From Arenibacter algicola (lineage in GTDB: Bacteria > Bacteroidota > Bacteroidia > Flavobacteriales > Flavobacteriaceae): 64,000 nt of DNA. The position numbers were made by a program, and so were the translations under genes. Where the stretch lies: assembly GCF_000733925.1 (NCBI RefSeq), contig NZ_JPOO01000001.1:868001-932000 (forward strand), read 5' to 3'. Below the pieces are notes generated by a model. The model was given only the letters and a program-made list of their open reading frames with translations. It had not been told where the DNA came from and searched no databases. Below are positions 1 to 8,855 of the stretch, in pieces. Each line of letters begins with the position of its first letter. Position 1 is the stretch's first letter.

Positions 1-1470
1 TATAGTCGCGAATGCACGTTTTACAGAAATATCTGCAATTTCCCTTCTATATACCTCTATGCGTTGTTTCCCTTTTGCCAAACTCAGAATATTGAGTGTC
101 GCTATGGCAAAGGTACTGGTTTTTATACCACCACCTGTTGAAGCTGGTGATGCACCGATCCACATTAATAAAAAAGTTATCATTACCGTAGGGAATGCCA
201 AAGCGGTCATATCTACAGAATTGAAACCGGCAGTTCTCGGTGTTGCTGCCCCAAACAGTGCATTTACCAATTTTCCAAAGAACGAATGTTCGGCTAGTGT
301 GTTATTGTACTCCAGGAGTAAAAACAAGACAAAAGCCACCGAGGTAAGGGATAGAGTTGTAACTAGTGTAATCCTACTATTAATATTTAGTACCCAAGGT
401 TTATATGTTTTTGATTTTGAATTGAAATGGAAAATATTAATCAATTTGTGCTTTACAAACCGAACAATGTTGACAACAATAGGAAACCCTAAACCACCCA
501 GTACAAAAGTAGATATGATAATGAGTTGTAAGAAATAGTTGAATCTAAAACCTGTTTCGTATATACTATTGCTTAAAGTTGAGAATCCTGCATTGCAAAA
601 TGCAGAAATAGCGTGGAATATGGAAAAAAAGGCTTTATCTGAAAAATTGTTGATCAACGCTTTGTCCAACGAAAGAAAAATAAATACAGCTGCAGTCAAT
701 TCAACAACTGCAGTAATAACAATAATATTCTTTAAGGTACTGAAAACATCACCAATTTTTTGAGAATTGGTCATTTCACTTAACGTTAACTGATTCTCGT
801 AGGTACTACCTCCTTTAAAAAAATAACTGAAGTAACTCGCAAAAGTTAATATCCCCAAACCACCGATCTGTATTAAAAACAAAATGATAGATTGACCAAA
901 AAGTGTAAAATAAGTAGCCGTATCTACTACGATCAGTCCCGTAACACAAACAGCACTTGTTGAAGTGAACAAGGCATCAACAAACGAAATTCCATTATGG
1001 GTAGCCTTTGGTAACATCAACAGTAATGAACCTAGAAAAATAATGGACAAGAAGCTTAATATGAATATTTGAGCTGGGTTGAAGTAAGTTCTGTTCAAGT
1101 TTAGTTTTTGTTCGGAAAACTCCCTGATGAACGACAAAATAACCCCTAAAATGACCCAAAGTGGATTCTCTAAGATTAAATCGGTTTTAAATGCTTCCCC
1201 AATGAAGAGATACATATAAAATATATAAAGTGTATATATTACAGAAATAATATCGAAAATAGCTACTTTTCGCTTGAATAAATTAGGGTTTTCAAAATAT
1301 CGTGCATAGGTCGATATTAACCCTAAAGCAATAACTAAAAAGTAAAATCCATCAATGATCTGTTGAATCAATGTGGCTTGGGAGAAACCAAAATCAAAAA
1401 TAAAGGCGAACATTCCAAGAACACTCGCCCAAAACGCGATTCCGTATAGTATTCTTAAATCATTTTTCAT
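1..1470 (-). CDS. TrkH/KtrB-family potassium uptake protein (3' end outside window)
   Basis: Inner-membrane K+ (possibly Na+-coupled) translocating subunit of the Trk/Ktr/HKT superfamily. The 490 visible codons start at the ATG complementary to 1468-1470. They encode a long run of hydrophobic segments and pore-loop signatures: STSAVCVTGL (first strong filter-like loop), FCNAGFST, TPRTAGFNS and GASPASTGGGIKT, the last typical of the fourth pore repeat. The frame is open to base 1, so the C-terminus is missing. No regulatory TrkA/KtrA partner is in view. The gene looks like chromosomal background next to the conjugation block, which ends 384 bases away. Family assignment is firm; Trk versus Ktr is not decided. 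Confidence 0.93.
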   Translation of the reverse strand, partial: MKNDLRILYGIAFWASVLGMFAFIFDFGFSQATLIQQIIDGFYFLVIALGLISTYARYFENPNLFKRKVAIFDIISVIYTLYIFYMYLFIGEAFKTDLILENPLWVILGVILSFIREFSEQKLNLNRTYFNPAQIFILSFLSIIFLGSLLLMLPKATHNGISFVDALFTSTSAVCVTGLIVVDTATYFTLFGQSIILFLIQIGGLGILTFASYFSYFFKGGSTYENQLTLSEMTNSQKIGDVFSTLKNIIVITAVVELTAAVFIFLSLDKALINNFSDKAFFSIFHAISAFCNAGFSTLSNSIYETGFRFNYFLQLIIISTFVLGGLGFPIVVNIVRFVKHKLINIFHFNSKSKTYKPWVLNINSRITLVTTLSLTSVAFVLFLLLEYNNTLAEHSFFGKLVNALFGAATPRTAGFNSVDMTALAFPTVMITFLLMWIGASPASTGGGIKTSTFAIATLNILSLAKGKQRIEVYRREIADISVKRAFATI

Positions 1471-1853
1471 TCAACAAAAATAGTTTATTCTCTTTTTCAA
1501 TGGAGTGCCTTTTTTTAAATCCACAGTCAGATGTGTACTTTGACACCTGAGGTGTTAAGCTTTTGATGCGTTTGGCCTGATCAAATATTGTAATTGTTAA
1601 ATAAACGAATTTAATTCTTCTCTATTAAAACCGATAATTAGGATATATATGGTGCATGCCCAGCACGTGCGGACAGCTTTGAAGGATATTTATAGTGGAA
1701 AATATTTGTAAAATAATACTTCATAATGGAAAATAATTGCAATTCTAGTTCTTTAAACTAATTATAATGGCAAAAGGTTTGCAATTACAACAACGGGAAT
1801 TCTATTTATCTTCCAGTAACTACTGTATTGGAAATCGAGTATTATTTTAAGAC
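1471..1853. other. Intergenic DNA between trkH-like gene and tra block
   Basis: No coding frame that I trust. The only local structure is a small inverted repeat, ACACC-TGA-GGTGT, at 1543-1555. Convergent-style terminator hairpins with T-runs are not obvious. This is the junction where the conjugation genes meet a core gene, so it may be one edge of the acquired region, but I see no att-like duplication here. Confidence 0.4.
1475..1482 (-). promoter_or_regulatory. Bacteroidetes -7 box for the trkH-like gene
   Basis: On the minus strand the sequence TATTTTTG, matching the Bacteroidetes -7 consensus TAnnTTTG, lies only a few bases before the ATG. A TTG-containing -33 candidate lies about 15 bases upstream, which is short. 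A very short or absent leader is implied. Confidence 0.4.
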
Positions 1854-2678
1854 TCAATATTTCAATTTTACCGCTATATTCCTACTCCCATGCAACTCTT
1901 CCAGTTTCACCATAAGCCTCTCACGGGCTCCCAACGTAAATTTGGGATGGACACATACAAATTGAACCTGCTTACCTTTTGGAACCACTGTTGGCCTTTG
2001 AAACTGAAAGATAGGAGGTAGGGGCAATTCCTGATAGGATGACTTACGTTTATTGTTGCCGTTCACTTTGTACAGGTTCAAAGTATTGATCTCGAAATCG
2101 ATCTGGGAACCGTTTTCAATTTTGAAAACCACATAGACCTCGTTAAGATAATAGATACTTTTTGTCATGCTAATAGTGACTCCATCCTTATATTTTATCT
2201 GATCAAAAGGCCTGGGATTTCTAAGCAATTGCGCACAGAGTTTTGGATAGTCCAAAGCTTTATCCGAGTTTGGGATGGTGTCAGAATCTGCCATGGACAA
2301 TTTTACTTGGGAGACAATTGAGGGACCAGTCCTTTCATGGCCAATACTGTCGGAGTTATCAATGAAATAATTCAGCTTTTCAAGTTTTTGGGAATACTGT
2401 AGCAAATAAGAATAGACCCCTCCATCTTGGGTTACCACCAAAAGATTGCTTTCCTCCCCTGGAGTGGCCTGTAGCAGCCCAAAGTACTGTGCTCTCTCCC
2501 TGTTGAAACTAAAGGCATAATTGGAGGACCCTGTAACCCCTTGCCGAATAGGGTCGGGAAAGAACAACGATACCGTCATTTGTTCATTGGTATATATGGT
2601 GTCCATGACTTTGCCATTTTGAGAATTGGCAGCGTTAATCATAATCAGGAGACCAAACAAGAATATGTGTTTTTTCAT
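1854..2678 (-). CDS. traN: Conjugative transposon protein TraN (DUF4138 family)
   Basis: Outer-membrane-side or periplasmic component of the Bacteroidetes type IV secretion/mating apparatus. The 274-residue protein begins with a signal peptide (MKKHIFLFGLLIMINAANSQ) and is otherwise beta-rich. The motif around residues 170-235 (SIYYLNEVYVVFKIENGSQIDFEINTL in pieces) and the late PTVVPKGKQVQ are typical of DUF4138 TraN proteins. It is the last gene of the minus-strand tra operon, 12 bases after traM. In CTnDOT-like elements traO, P and Q would follow; here a potassium transporter does, so the operon looks truncated. Confidence 0.85.
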   Translation of the reverse strand: MKKHIFLFGLLIMINAANSQNGKVMDTIYTNEQMTVSLFFPDPIRQGVTGSSNYAFSFNRERAQYFGLLQATPGEESNLLVVTQDGGVYSYLLQYSQKLEKLNYFIDNSDSIGHERTGPSIVSQVKLSMADSDTIPNSDKALDYPKLCAQLLRNPRPFDQIKYKDGVTISMTKSIYYLNEVYVVFKIENGSQIDFEINTLNLYKVNGNNKRKSSYQELPLPPIFQFQRPTVVPKGKQVQFVCVHPKFTLGARERLMVKLEELHGSRNIAVKLKY

Positions 2679-2690
2679 AGGTTTATGGAT

Positions 2691-3623
2691 TTAAGGCCTT
2701 TTGGGCGACTTTAAAATGAGTTTGTAATTGTTGAGCACGGCTACTTTTGTTCTTCTATTGGTTCGTTGGAAAACTTTTTTGATACCGCTTACTTGGGGGA
2801 CCCCAGCGATATTGATATCGTCCAGGACATCGTCAACGACCTCGTTTGCCACTTCTCCCTTAAAACTGTTCTCCACATAAATACCTTCCAGTCCGTCCTG
2901 CAGATCGAAAGCCTTCAGTTTTACTGGGATGTGGTCAATATTGTCGATCTTGAGGAGCGTCCTGTTGGGCCCAAAACTTACGATGCCATAGATCAAGGTA
3001 TTCTTGGGGATTATTGTGTTGCCCAATCGTATTTTTTGAAGTAGGCGCAATTGTAACCGGCTGTTCGTCCTTACCACTTGGTTGCCATCCACTTCCACGT
3101 TGACAACCAGGGGATCGGGAACAAAGGAAACAGGATCGGGAACTGGATCGGCAGCAAAAAATAGTTGGTGTTCCAAAGCAAGTTCCTTGATAGAAATGGG
3201 CTGAACATCTTCCTCTGCAATAGTATCCCTTTCTACGGGTGCAACTACCTTGGGTCTTGGGGGTTGCACATTCCGGTAGCTCTTTTGGGAATAATCGATC
3301 CGGCCTTGACTGTATATGCTGTCCACGATACGCTGTTTATCCCTATCCATAAAATCGGGATCGTAAAGTCCCGTAGAATCCAGCAACCTTTCATCATAAA
3401 TACTGGGTGCATTTTTTACCCGTTCTTCGGGAATATTGTCCACCGCCTCCAGTTTGGAGCGGTACTCCTTTTGTTGCTCTTCCAATTCCGGTACTTTGGT
3501 CTTATCCAGTGATTCTCCGGATTCACCCCCTTTGTCCATGACCAACATGGTATATCCCACAATGAACAGTACAATGACCAGAATTACCGAACCGAATACG
3601 ATCTTGTTCCTTTCAATTTTCAT
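2691..3623 (-). CDS. traM: Conjugative transposon protein TraM
   Basis: VirB10-like scaffold of the Bacteroidetes conjugation channel. The 310 residues start with a short cytoplasmic basic segment and one membrane helix (VFGSVILVIVLFIVGYTMLV, about residues 9-28). A charged, proline-rich linker follows, then the conserved C-terminal TraM domain from about residue 170, with the segments SRLQLRLLQKIRLGNTIIPK and FDLQDGLEGIYVE. The start codon overlaps the traK end by 11 bases, indicating translational coupling. Length and layout match the family. Confidence 0.88.
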   Translation of the reverse strand: MKIERNKIVFGSVILVIVLFIVGYTMLVMDKGGESGESLDKTKVPELEEQQKEYRSKLEAVDNIPEERVKNAPSIYDERLLDSTGLYDPDFMDRDKQRIVDSIYSQGRIDYSQKSYRNVQPPRPKVVAPVERDTIAEEDVQPISIKELALEHQLFFAADPVPDPVSFVPDPLVVNVEVDGNQVVRTNSRLQLRLLQKIRLGNTIIPKNTLIYGIVSFGPNRTLLKIDNIDHIPVKLKAFDLQDGLEGIYVENSFKGEVANEVVDDVLDDINIAGVPQVSGIKKVFQRTNRRTKVAVLNNYKLILKSPKRP

Positions 3624-4227
3624 TCTGTACCTTTTTTAAAGAGTTCTCGAAATAGTCAGTGATCAAAAGTCCGTGGGTGTTCTTGGGAAAGTTCCGGTCC
3701 ACGTGGATCAGATTGCCCGTAGTCACCAATTCATAAGTATCCGTTACTTTGCCCCGATTGATCTCGAATAGGGTAGTGGTTCGAAAAGTATAGGGTTCTT
3801 GGGAAATCTCTATCTCGGATTCGATCCGGAGTACCTTCTGTACTAGGGAATATTGTAATAGGCGGTTATAGACCCCATCCGATTTTTTCTGTTTGTACAG
3901 GGCATCCACCGAACTGTTGCCCAACCACAGCGCTTTTTCCAAGTTCTTTTCGTAGTTGCCCGGGTCAATGTTGTAGAAGTAAGTGTGGAACAGTTCCAAA
4001 TGGGACAGGACTTCCACCCCCAGATTTTCTTTTTGGGAAACCAGTTTCAAGGGTATCACGTCCCCATCGGTGTTCACCATAAAGACCTTGTCGACGGTTT
4101 CCCTGTGCATTTTTAGCATGGAAAAAATGGCTACGACACAGGTCACCGTGGTGCTGATGACCAATGACCAAACTATGAACCGATTTTGGTCAAGGACTTT
4201 GTAGATATTTTTATAAGGTGTTTTCAT
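3613..4227 (-). CDS. traK: Conjugative transposon protein TraK
   Basis: VirB8-like inner-membrane assembly factor of the mating apparatus. The protein has 204 residues, with one membrane helix near the N-terminus (FIVWSLVISTTVTCVVAIFS, about residues 17-36) followed by a periplasmic domain. The motifs MVNTDGDVIPL and LSHLELFHTYFYNIDP are typical of TraK in Bacteroides conjugative transposons. It overlaps traM downstream and follows traJ after about 30 bases. No traL-like small gene lies between traK and traM. Confidence 0.86.
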   Translation of the reverse strand: MKTPYKNIYKVLDQNRFIVWSLVISTTVTCVVAIFSMLKMHRETVDKVFMVNTDGDVIPLKLVSQKENLGVEVLSHLELFHTYFYNIDPGNYEKNLEKALWLGNSSVDALYKQKKSDGVYNRLLQYSLVQKVLRIESEIEISQEPYTFRTTTLFEINRGKVTDTYELVTTGNLIHVDRNFPKNTHGLLITDYFENSLKKVQNEN

Positions 4228-4257
4228 TATTGCGTTTTAATGGTTTTTAGTGAAGGC

Positions 4258-5100
4258 CTATATACCGCTGAACAGTTTCAAAGTAAAAGAGATGGCACGC
4301 CGGTACAATTTGAATTTCAGGAACACGATAAAACCTATGGATCCCAGTTGTATCAAGGGCGCGAAAAATTGACTGCCCCAGTCCGTTCCAAAAAGGTCGG
4401 ACCAAAAGTTGGTGTTCACCTCGGTATATAGCAGGTTTATAAAGACATTGACCAGAAAAAATGCAGGGACCACCATATATACCCCCGCATAGAGCTTAAA
4501 AAAGTTGTAGGCCATAGACCTGAACTTTTCAAACACGGCCAAACTGATGACCAATGGAAAAAAGGCCTGCATGATCCCCAACAGAAAGAAACGTTCCGCC
4601 AAGAACAAGGGATAGATGAACAGGTCCATCAACCATAGGAAAAGGCCGATAATGAAGGCCAATACCTTTAGGCCGAACAAGGGGGTCACCAAAGCCTCGT
4701 ACAATAGGGCCATGGCCTTTTTGGCGGCCTCGATCGCTCCCACATCTTGTTCTATGTCAATTTCCTGCATCTGCAACGGAAGTAGGGCAGGGGCCGTGTC
4801 CCTGTATTGGGATTCAATGGCCACCAGAATAGAATCGAAGACCCCCAACACCTGGGTGGAAAAAATGACTATGATCACTACCGCAAAATTCTTGGCCAGT
4901 TCGGCAGGGGTCAGTCCCCAGGTATAGCCTTCGTTGTTGGCCACACCTTCATTGTACTTTTTTAGGATATTGATCAGAAAGAACAATACCGCAAGGGTCT
5001 TCATTCCGGTAATGGTGTACTGGGAAAAATCACTGTTCTTGATGGTCTGAAAAACAGTGTCCACATATTCCAATCCTATGCTCAAGGCCACTCCTGACAT
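4258..5100 (-). CDS. traJ: Conjugative transposon protein TraJ
   Basis: Polytopic inner-membrane protein, equivalent in position and topology to VirB6/TrbL. The 280 residues contain several hydrophobic helices (about residues 28-44, 70-90, 143-165, 170-190, 200-225 and 240-265). There is a short soluble loop between the second and third segments (YRDTAPALLPLQMQEIDIEQ). It lies 3 bases after traI and upstream of traK, which is the canonical order. It has no cleavable signal and no motifs suggesting an enzyme. Confidence 0.82.
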   Translation of the reverse strand: MSGVALSIGLEYVDTVFQTIKNSDFSQYTITGMKTLAVLFFLINILKKYNEGVANNEGYTWGLTPAELAKNFAVVIIVIFSTQVLGVFDSILVAIESQYRDTAPALLPLQMQEIDIEQDVGAIEAAKKAMALLYEALVTPLFGLKVLAFIIGLFLWLMDLFIYPLFLAERFFLLGIMQAFFPLVISLAVFEKFRSMAYNFFKLYAGVYMVVPAFFLVNVFINLLYTEVNTNFWSDLFGTDWGSQFFAPLIQLGSIGFIVFLKFKLYRRAISFTLKLFSGI

Positions 5101-5103
5101 ATA

Positions 5104-5685
5104 TCAATAATTTGCTTTCCTGCCGTTGATAACTGCCTGCATTTCCCTAAAAGCGATGATTTCCCGGTAGCGCCGAGTCTTGGATTCTATCTCGGCCACC
5201 ATTTCCTTGGACTGCACTTCCTTTTCCTTGAGTATCGCTGCCCGTTCGGCATCGGTCATCCTAAGGTTGTCGCTGGACAGCACTTCCTCTATGTAATCCA
5301 TGCCCGTCAAGGAGTTTTCGATGATGTCGTTGAACGAATCCGAGATACGGGCAACTTCATCAGGCTTGATATAGGGAGAACTGAAAATCTCCCTAAGATC
5401 GTCCTGTACGATATCGAAAAGGCGCTGGTTGCTATCTGCCAGTTCCTTAACGGCCTTTAGCTGCTTGATGACATCGTTGACCTTGTCAACGTTCTCTTTT
5501 TGTTCCTTTAGAAATTTGACGGTCTTCAACAATTGGGAGGTCTGTTTGCCGGATTCCAACAAAGATTTCATAAAGGAGATGAAATTGGTGTTGTCGTATA
5601 CCGGCATTCCCTGGCAGGCAGCGCCTGCAGGCAATAAAAGGGAGAGGGCCAACAGGATCCCCAATGTTCTGATTTTCTTTTTCAT
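5104..5685 (-). CDS. traI: Conjugal transfer protein TraI (DUF4141 / TrbJ-VirB5-like)
   Basis: Exported, largely helical protein of the mating apparatus. The 193 residues open with a clear signal peptide (ILLALSLLLPAGAACQG, about residues 10-26), then a long charged helical or coiled-coil region (LLKTVKFLKEQKENVDKVND and following). This fits DUF4141/TrbJ-type pilus-tip or adhesin-like subunits. It sits 4 bases after traG and 3 bases before traJ. The traI name follows the CTnDOT convention and is unrelated to the relaxase called TraI in plasmid F. Confidence 0.8.
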   Translation of the reverse strand: MKKKIRTLGILLALSLLLPAGAACQGMPVYDNTNFISFMKSLLESGKQTSQLLKTVKFLKEQKENVDKVNDVIKQLKAVKELADSNQRLFDIVQDDLREIFSSPYIKPDEVARISDSFNDIIENSLTGMDYIEEVLSSDNLRMTDAERAAILKEKEVQSKEMVAEIESKTRRYREIIAFREMQAVINGRKANY

Positions 5686-5689
5686 AGTA

Positions 5690-8095
5690 TCACTTTTTTT
5701 GTTTTATAAATTCAGTTATAGCTTTCTCCATATCATTGGTCTTTTCATAAAGGGCCATTATGGCCTCGTTTTCCTCGCCATCGGTTAGATAGGCGGCATA
5801 GACTTCAGGGGGTACCTCCAACCTGAAAATGTTGCTTTCTTTCCCAATCTTGATGAATATTTCGGTGTACTTGCGTGGTCCCGCAAGGTTGTTCTTTATG
5901 GATTTCAATTGGTTCAGGTCGTGGCTGGACAGGTTCAGCCTGTTCTTAAGTTCCCCATATCCCTTTTCGTTGTTCAGGCTATAGATGACCTGGGTATTTT
6001 CCAGTATGCTGGCCGAGGTGGAATTGTTGGGCAATTGGTTGATGGATTGCAGGATGATCCCTATGGCCCCGTTCTGTTTTCGGATGGCCTGATAGTAGAA
6101 TTCCACACTCTCCAATACATTGTCGAATTTGAGCTGTTTGGCGAACTCATCGAAAAGGATGATGCCCTTTTCCGCTCGGTTTTTCCAGATGGTCCGTTGG
6201 ATGGCAGACTTGATCAGTTTGAGCATCACCGAAAGGATTTCCTTATTGTCCTTGACTTCGTCCAGCTCAAAAACGATCAAGCGTTTATCCTCTATCTTAA
6301 AGGTCTGGTCCTCGCTGACCTCGAAAAGGAAGCTGTACAGCCCGTTGCCGACATATTCGGACATGATATGGAGGAAGCCGGGGATATTGAAGTAATCGGC
6401 CTGTATTTTAAGCTGGTCCAACAAATTGTTTTGATGTTCCTCTATAAAGCGATAGAAACTGTCCAGGGAATGGTTCTTTTTGACCATCTGATAATAATAC
6501 AGCAGTATCTTTTTAATGGAGACGGACTGGGCCTTGGTAGCCTTTAGCTCTGAGGCCAACAACTCAAAAAGGAATACTGAAAGGTCCTCCAATCGCTCTG
6601 GAGCTAGGTCTTCAGGGTCGTGAACATAAAATGGATTGATGCCCAGGTTCTTACCGCTCTCATATCTCAATACGGTATATTGTTCGGGATAGAGCTTGGC
6701 AAATTTGGTGTAGGACCCTCCAAGATCGATAATGACCAGCCGGACACCGGCCTCGAAGTATTGCCGTAGGATATTGTTGGCCAGAAAGGACTTGCCCTCG
6801 CCCGTTGGGGCGAAAATGGCAAAATTCCGTGCCTTTATGCGCTTTTTCCTTTCATCCCAGACATCCTTAAGGACTGGGATGTTGTGTTCCCGGTCGTTGA
6901 AGATGATCCCTGTAGCATCCGTTTTGTAGTTGCTGTTGTTGATATATAGGCACAGGGCATGTTTCAGGTCGGTTACGTAAAGATCCCCGTCCGAGAAATT
7001 GGGAGAGAAACAGAAATAACTATTGAGGATATAATTTTTTCGTTCCTCCCCCCTGGGGTAGTAGGGGACCATATCGAGCTCTTTGAATTCGGTCCTTATT
7101 TTTAAGCCTATTTTGGCAAGGCCCTTGGCTTCTGGATGCCAATAGATAACATTGAGATGGCCACGGATAATGCGCGAGCTGTCATCATTATTGATCTGGT
7201 CAAGAATCAGTTGGACTTTTGAAAGCGTTACCTTGTTCTGGGAACCAAAATTGGAACTTTTTTTGAGTTCTTCGATCTTCTTGTCCAATAACTTACGCCA
7301 TTTGTGCTTGTCGTCCAGATAGATGATCTGGTTTACGATATGGTTTTCGTTCAATGCGAGGCCTATTCCATCGATAAACCCCTGATGGAACACAAAATCG
7401 TCCGATGTAAACCGTTCATTGGTCTTGCTGCTCTGGACGTTCCCTCCAAAGCAGAGTTCACTGTTGATGGCCAGAACATCAAAGAGATTTTCGCCAATAG
7501 CAACCTTGGACCTGTCCAAAAGTATGTCGGTGTCAAAACCTTCGTTGAACCCGTTGAAATAGTTTTCGGTGAGGGTTAGAATTTCCCTTTCGACCATTGG
7601 AACGAACTGCATTTTGCGACTGTTGTTGATAAAGGAGACGGAATCGTTTACGGAGTCCATAAAACTTTTGATATGCTCGTTCAGTTCCTGGGCAACCCCT
7701 TGTGGTACTTTTCGAAAAGGGTTTAAATATTTGGCGTTGTTCAATGACTTGTTCTTGGTAAGGATAAAAAACACAAAACACCTATGTTCTATATAATCAC
7801 GTCCTTTGAAATGCTTATGTGTAGCCTTGGCCAAAAAGGTGGTATTGGGCAGGTTTTCAGAAGTGTACTGTTTCTTTAAATAAACATCCTGTTTGTGTAT
7901 CACGCATCCGATGGGCAATGATTTGATGGCCTGGAACCAAGCGCCATGGATATCCTCAAAATCCTTCTCCGAAAGGGAATAGATCTCCGGTAAGGAGCCT
8001 TCATAACACTGGATAACATTGCCATTATTGGCGAAGACGATATTTTCCTGTATATACGCAATGGGATGGTCTGACGATATATTAATCTTGTCCAT
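5690..8095 (-). CDS. traG: Conjugation system ATPase TraG (VirB4 family)
   Basis: Cytoplasmic VirB4-type ATPase that powers assembly of, or substrate movement through, the type IV secretion channel. Of its 801 residues, the N-terminal half is the TraG N domain. A Walker A motif, APTGEGKSFLAN, lies at about residues 428-440, and a Walker B region, GIILFDEFAK, at about 640-650. The late motif IGIILQSINQLPN also suits the family. Its start overlaps the traF end by 14 bases. Full length with intact catalytic motifs, so the energy module itself is not decayed. Bacteroidetes TraG is a VirB4 homologue, not the VirD4 coupling protein. Confidence 0.93.
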   Translation of the reverse strand: MDKINISSDHPIAYIQENIVFANNGNVIQCYEGSLPEIYSLSEKDFEDIHGAWFQAIKSLPIGCVIHKQDVYLKKQYTSENLPNTTFLAKATHKHFKGRDYIEHRCFVFFILTKNKSLNNAKYLNPFRKVPQGVAQELNEHIKSFMDSVNDSVSFINNSRKMQFVPMVEREILTLTENYFNGFNEGFDTDILLDRSKVAIGENLFDVLAINSELCFGGNVQSSKTNERFTSDDFVFHQGFIDGIGLALNENHIVNQIIYLDDKHKWRKLLDKKIEELKKSSNFGSQNKVTLSKVQLILDQINNDDSSRIIRGHLNVIYWHPEAKGLAKIGLKIRTEFKELDMVPYYPRGEERKNYILNSYFCFSPNFSDGDLYVTDLKHALCLYINNSNYKTDATGIIFNDREHNIPVLKDVWDERKKRIKARNFAIFAPTGEGKSFLANNILRQYFEAGVRLVIIDLGGSYTKFAKLYPEQYTVLRYESGKNLGINPFYVHDPEDLAPERLEDLSVFLFELLASELKATKAQSVSIKKILLYYYQMVKKNHSLDSFYRFIEEHQNNLLDQLKIQADYFNIPGFLHIMSEYVGNGLYSFLFEVSEDQTFKIEDKRLIVFELDEVKDNKEILSVMLKLIKSAIQRTIWKNRAEKGIILFDEFAKQLKFDNVLESVEFYYQAIRKQNGAIGIILQSINQLPNNSTSASILENTQVIYSLNNEKGYGELKNRLNLSSHDLNQLKSIKNNLAGPRKYTEIFIKIGKESNIFRLEVPPEVYAAYLTDGEENEAIMALYEKTNDMEKAITEFIKQKK

Positions 8096-8366
8096 AAGTA
8101 AGTAATGACGATTTTTTATTGCTGATGATTTTTGGAAATACCCTCCAAAAGGTAATTGTTTGGGGGTTGTTTGTAATCCTGATCAAGGCTAAATACAGAG
8201 CAATATTGAATAACGAGACTCCGATAATCATGGCAAGACTGAACGAGAAAATGATGACCATTAAAGAACCGACCACACAGATCATCTGCAGTGCAAAAAA
8301 GGAAATGGACAGGCCGAATATCATGGCCTGTTTTCTGATGTTGCGGTATACCTCAAATTTTCGCAT
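8082..8366 (-). CDS. traF: Conjugation protein TraF (DUF4133)
   Basis: Small VirB3-like inner-membrane protein of 94 residues. Two membrane helices occupy about residues 15-35 and 37-60, followed by a cytoplasmic tail with RVFPKIISNKKSSLLTYGQD. The N-terminal pattern (KFEVYRNIRKQAMIFGLS) is typical of DUF4133. It shares one base with the traE stop and overlaps the traG start, so all three are probably translated from one message. Confidence 0.85.
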   Translation of the reverse strand: MRKFEVYRNIRKQAMIFGLSISFFALQMICVVGSLMVIIFSFSLAMIIGVSLFNIALYLALIRITNNPQTITFWRVFPKIISNKKSSLLTYGQD

Positions 8367-8653
8367 TAGACCACGATTCCTATTAGGTAGGTAAAGATGC
8401 CGACTACTGCCCCGGCAATAAGGACAAAGACCAGTACCCTGGTAATACCTTTCTTCAGGTCTGAATTTTCGCCAAAGAAATGGCCGGCATTGAACAGGAA
8501 GCCGATCAGGAAAATGACCCCGAGTATAATGGGAAAGATACTCCGGATAGTATCAGAAACGTCATTGACAGAGTCTTCTATTCCCCCGATTTGGGCAAAA
8601 GTTGACCCTGTGGTCATAAGTAAGAGTAAGATGGTTTTAATTGGTTTATTCAT
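8366..8653 (-). CDS. traE: Conjugation protein TraE (DUF4134)
   Basis: Small VirB2-like membrane protein and probable pilin or pore component. It has 95 residues with a signal-like N-terminus ending near GSTFAQ. Two hydrophobic segments follow (FPIILGVIFLIGFLFNAGHF and VLVFVLIAGAVVGIFTYLIG). It is the first gene of the visible tra operon; the upstream traA-D genes of complete elements are absent and an amidase diverges instead. The DUF4134 call rests on length, topology and position next to traF/traG. Confidence 0.83.
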   Translation of the reverse strand: MNKPIKTILLLLMTTGSTFAQIGGIEDSVNDVSDTIRSIFPIILGVIFLIGFLFNAGHFFGENSDLKKGITRVLVFVLIAGAVVGIFTYLIGIVV

Positions 8654-8757
8654 GACTGTTCGTTTTTTATGCTCCCCTAATAATGTAGGAAAGACCGATT
8701 GATGAATTATTCGTTATGGAATTTCTAAAGGATGGTAGAAATTGATGGGAATCGAAT

Positions 8758-8787
8758 AAATTTTAACAGTAGAAAGCGTTAAAATTT
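8758..8787. promoter_or_regulatory. 10-bp perfect inverted repeat between divergent traE and amidase
   Basis: AAATTTTAAC at 8758-8767 is repeated inverted as GTTAAAATTT at 8778-8787, with a 10-base spacer. It sits in the 202-base gap between the divergent traE and amidase genes. Its size suits a dimeric repressor site controlling both. No regulator gene is adjacent, so the binder is unknown. Confidence 0.45.
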
Positions 8788-8855
8788 TGTGGATTGGAGA
8801 TGAATTACGGAAAACGATGAAAATTGTGCAACACGCACTTTAAAATTTAAACAAA

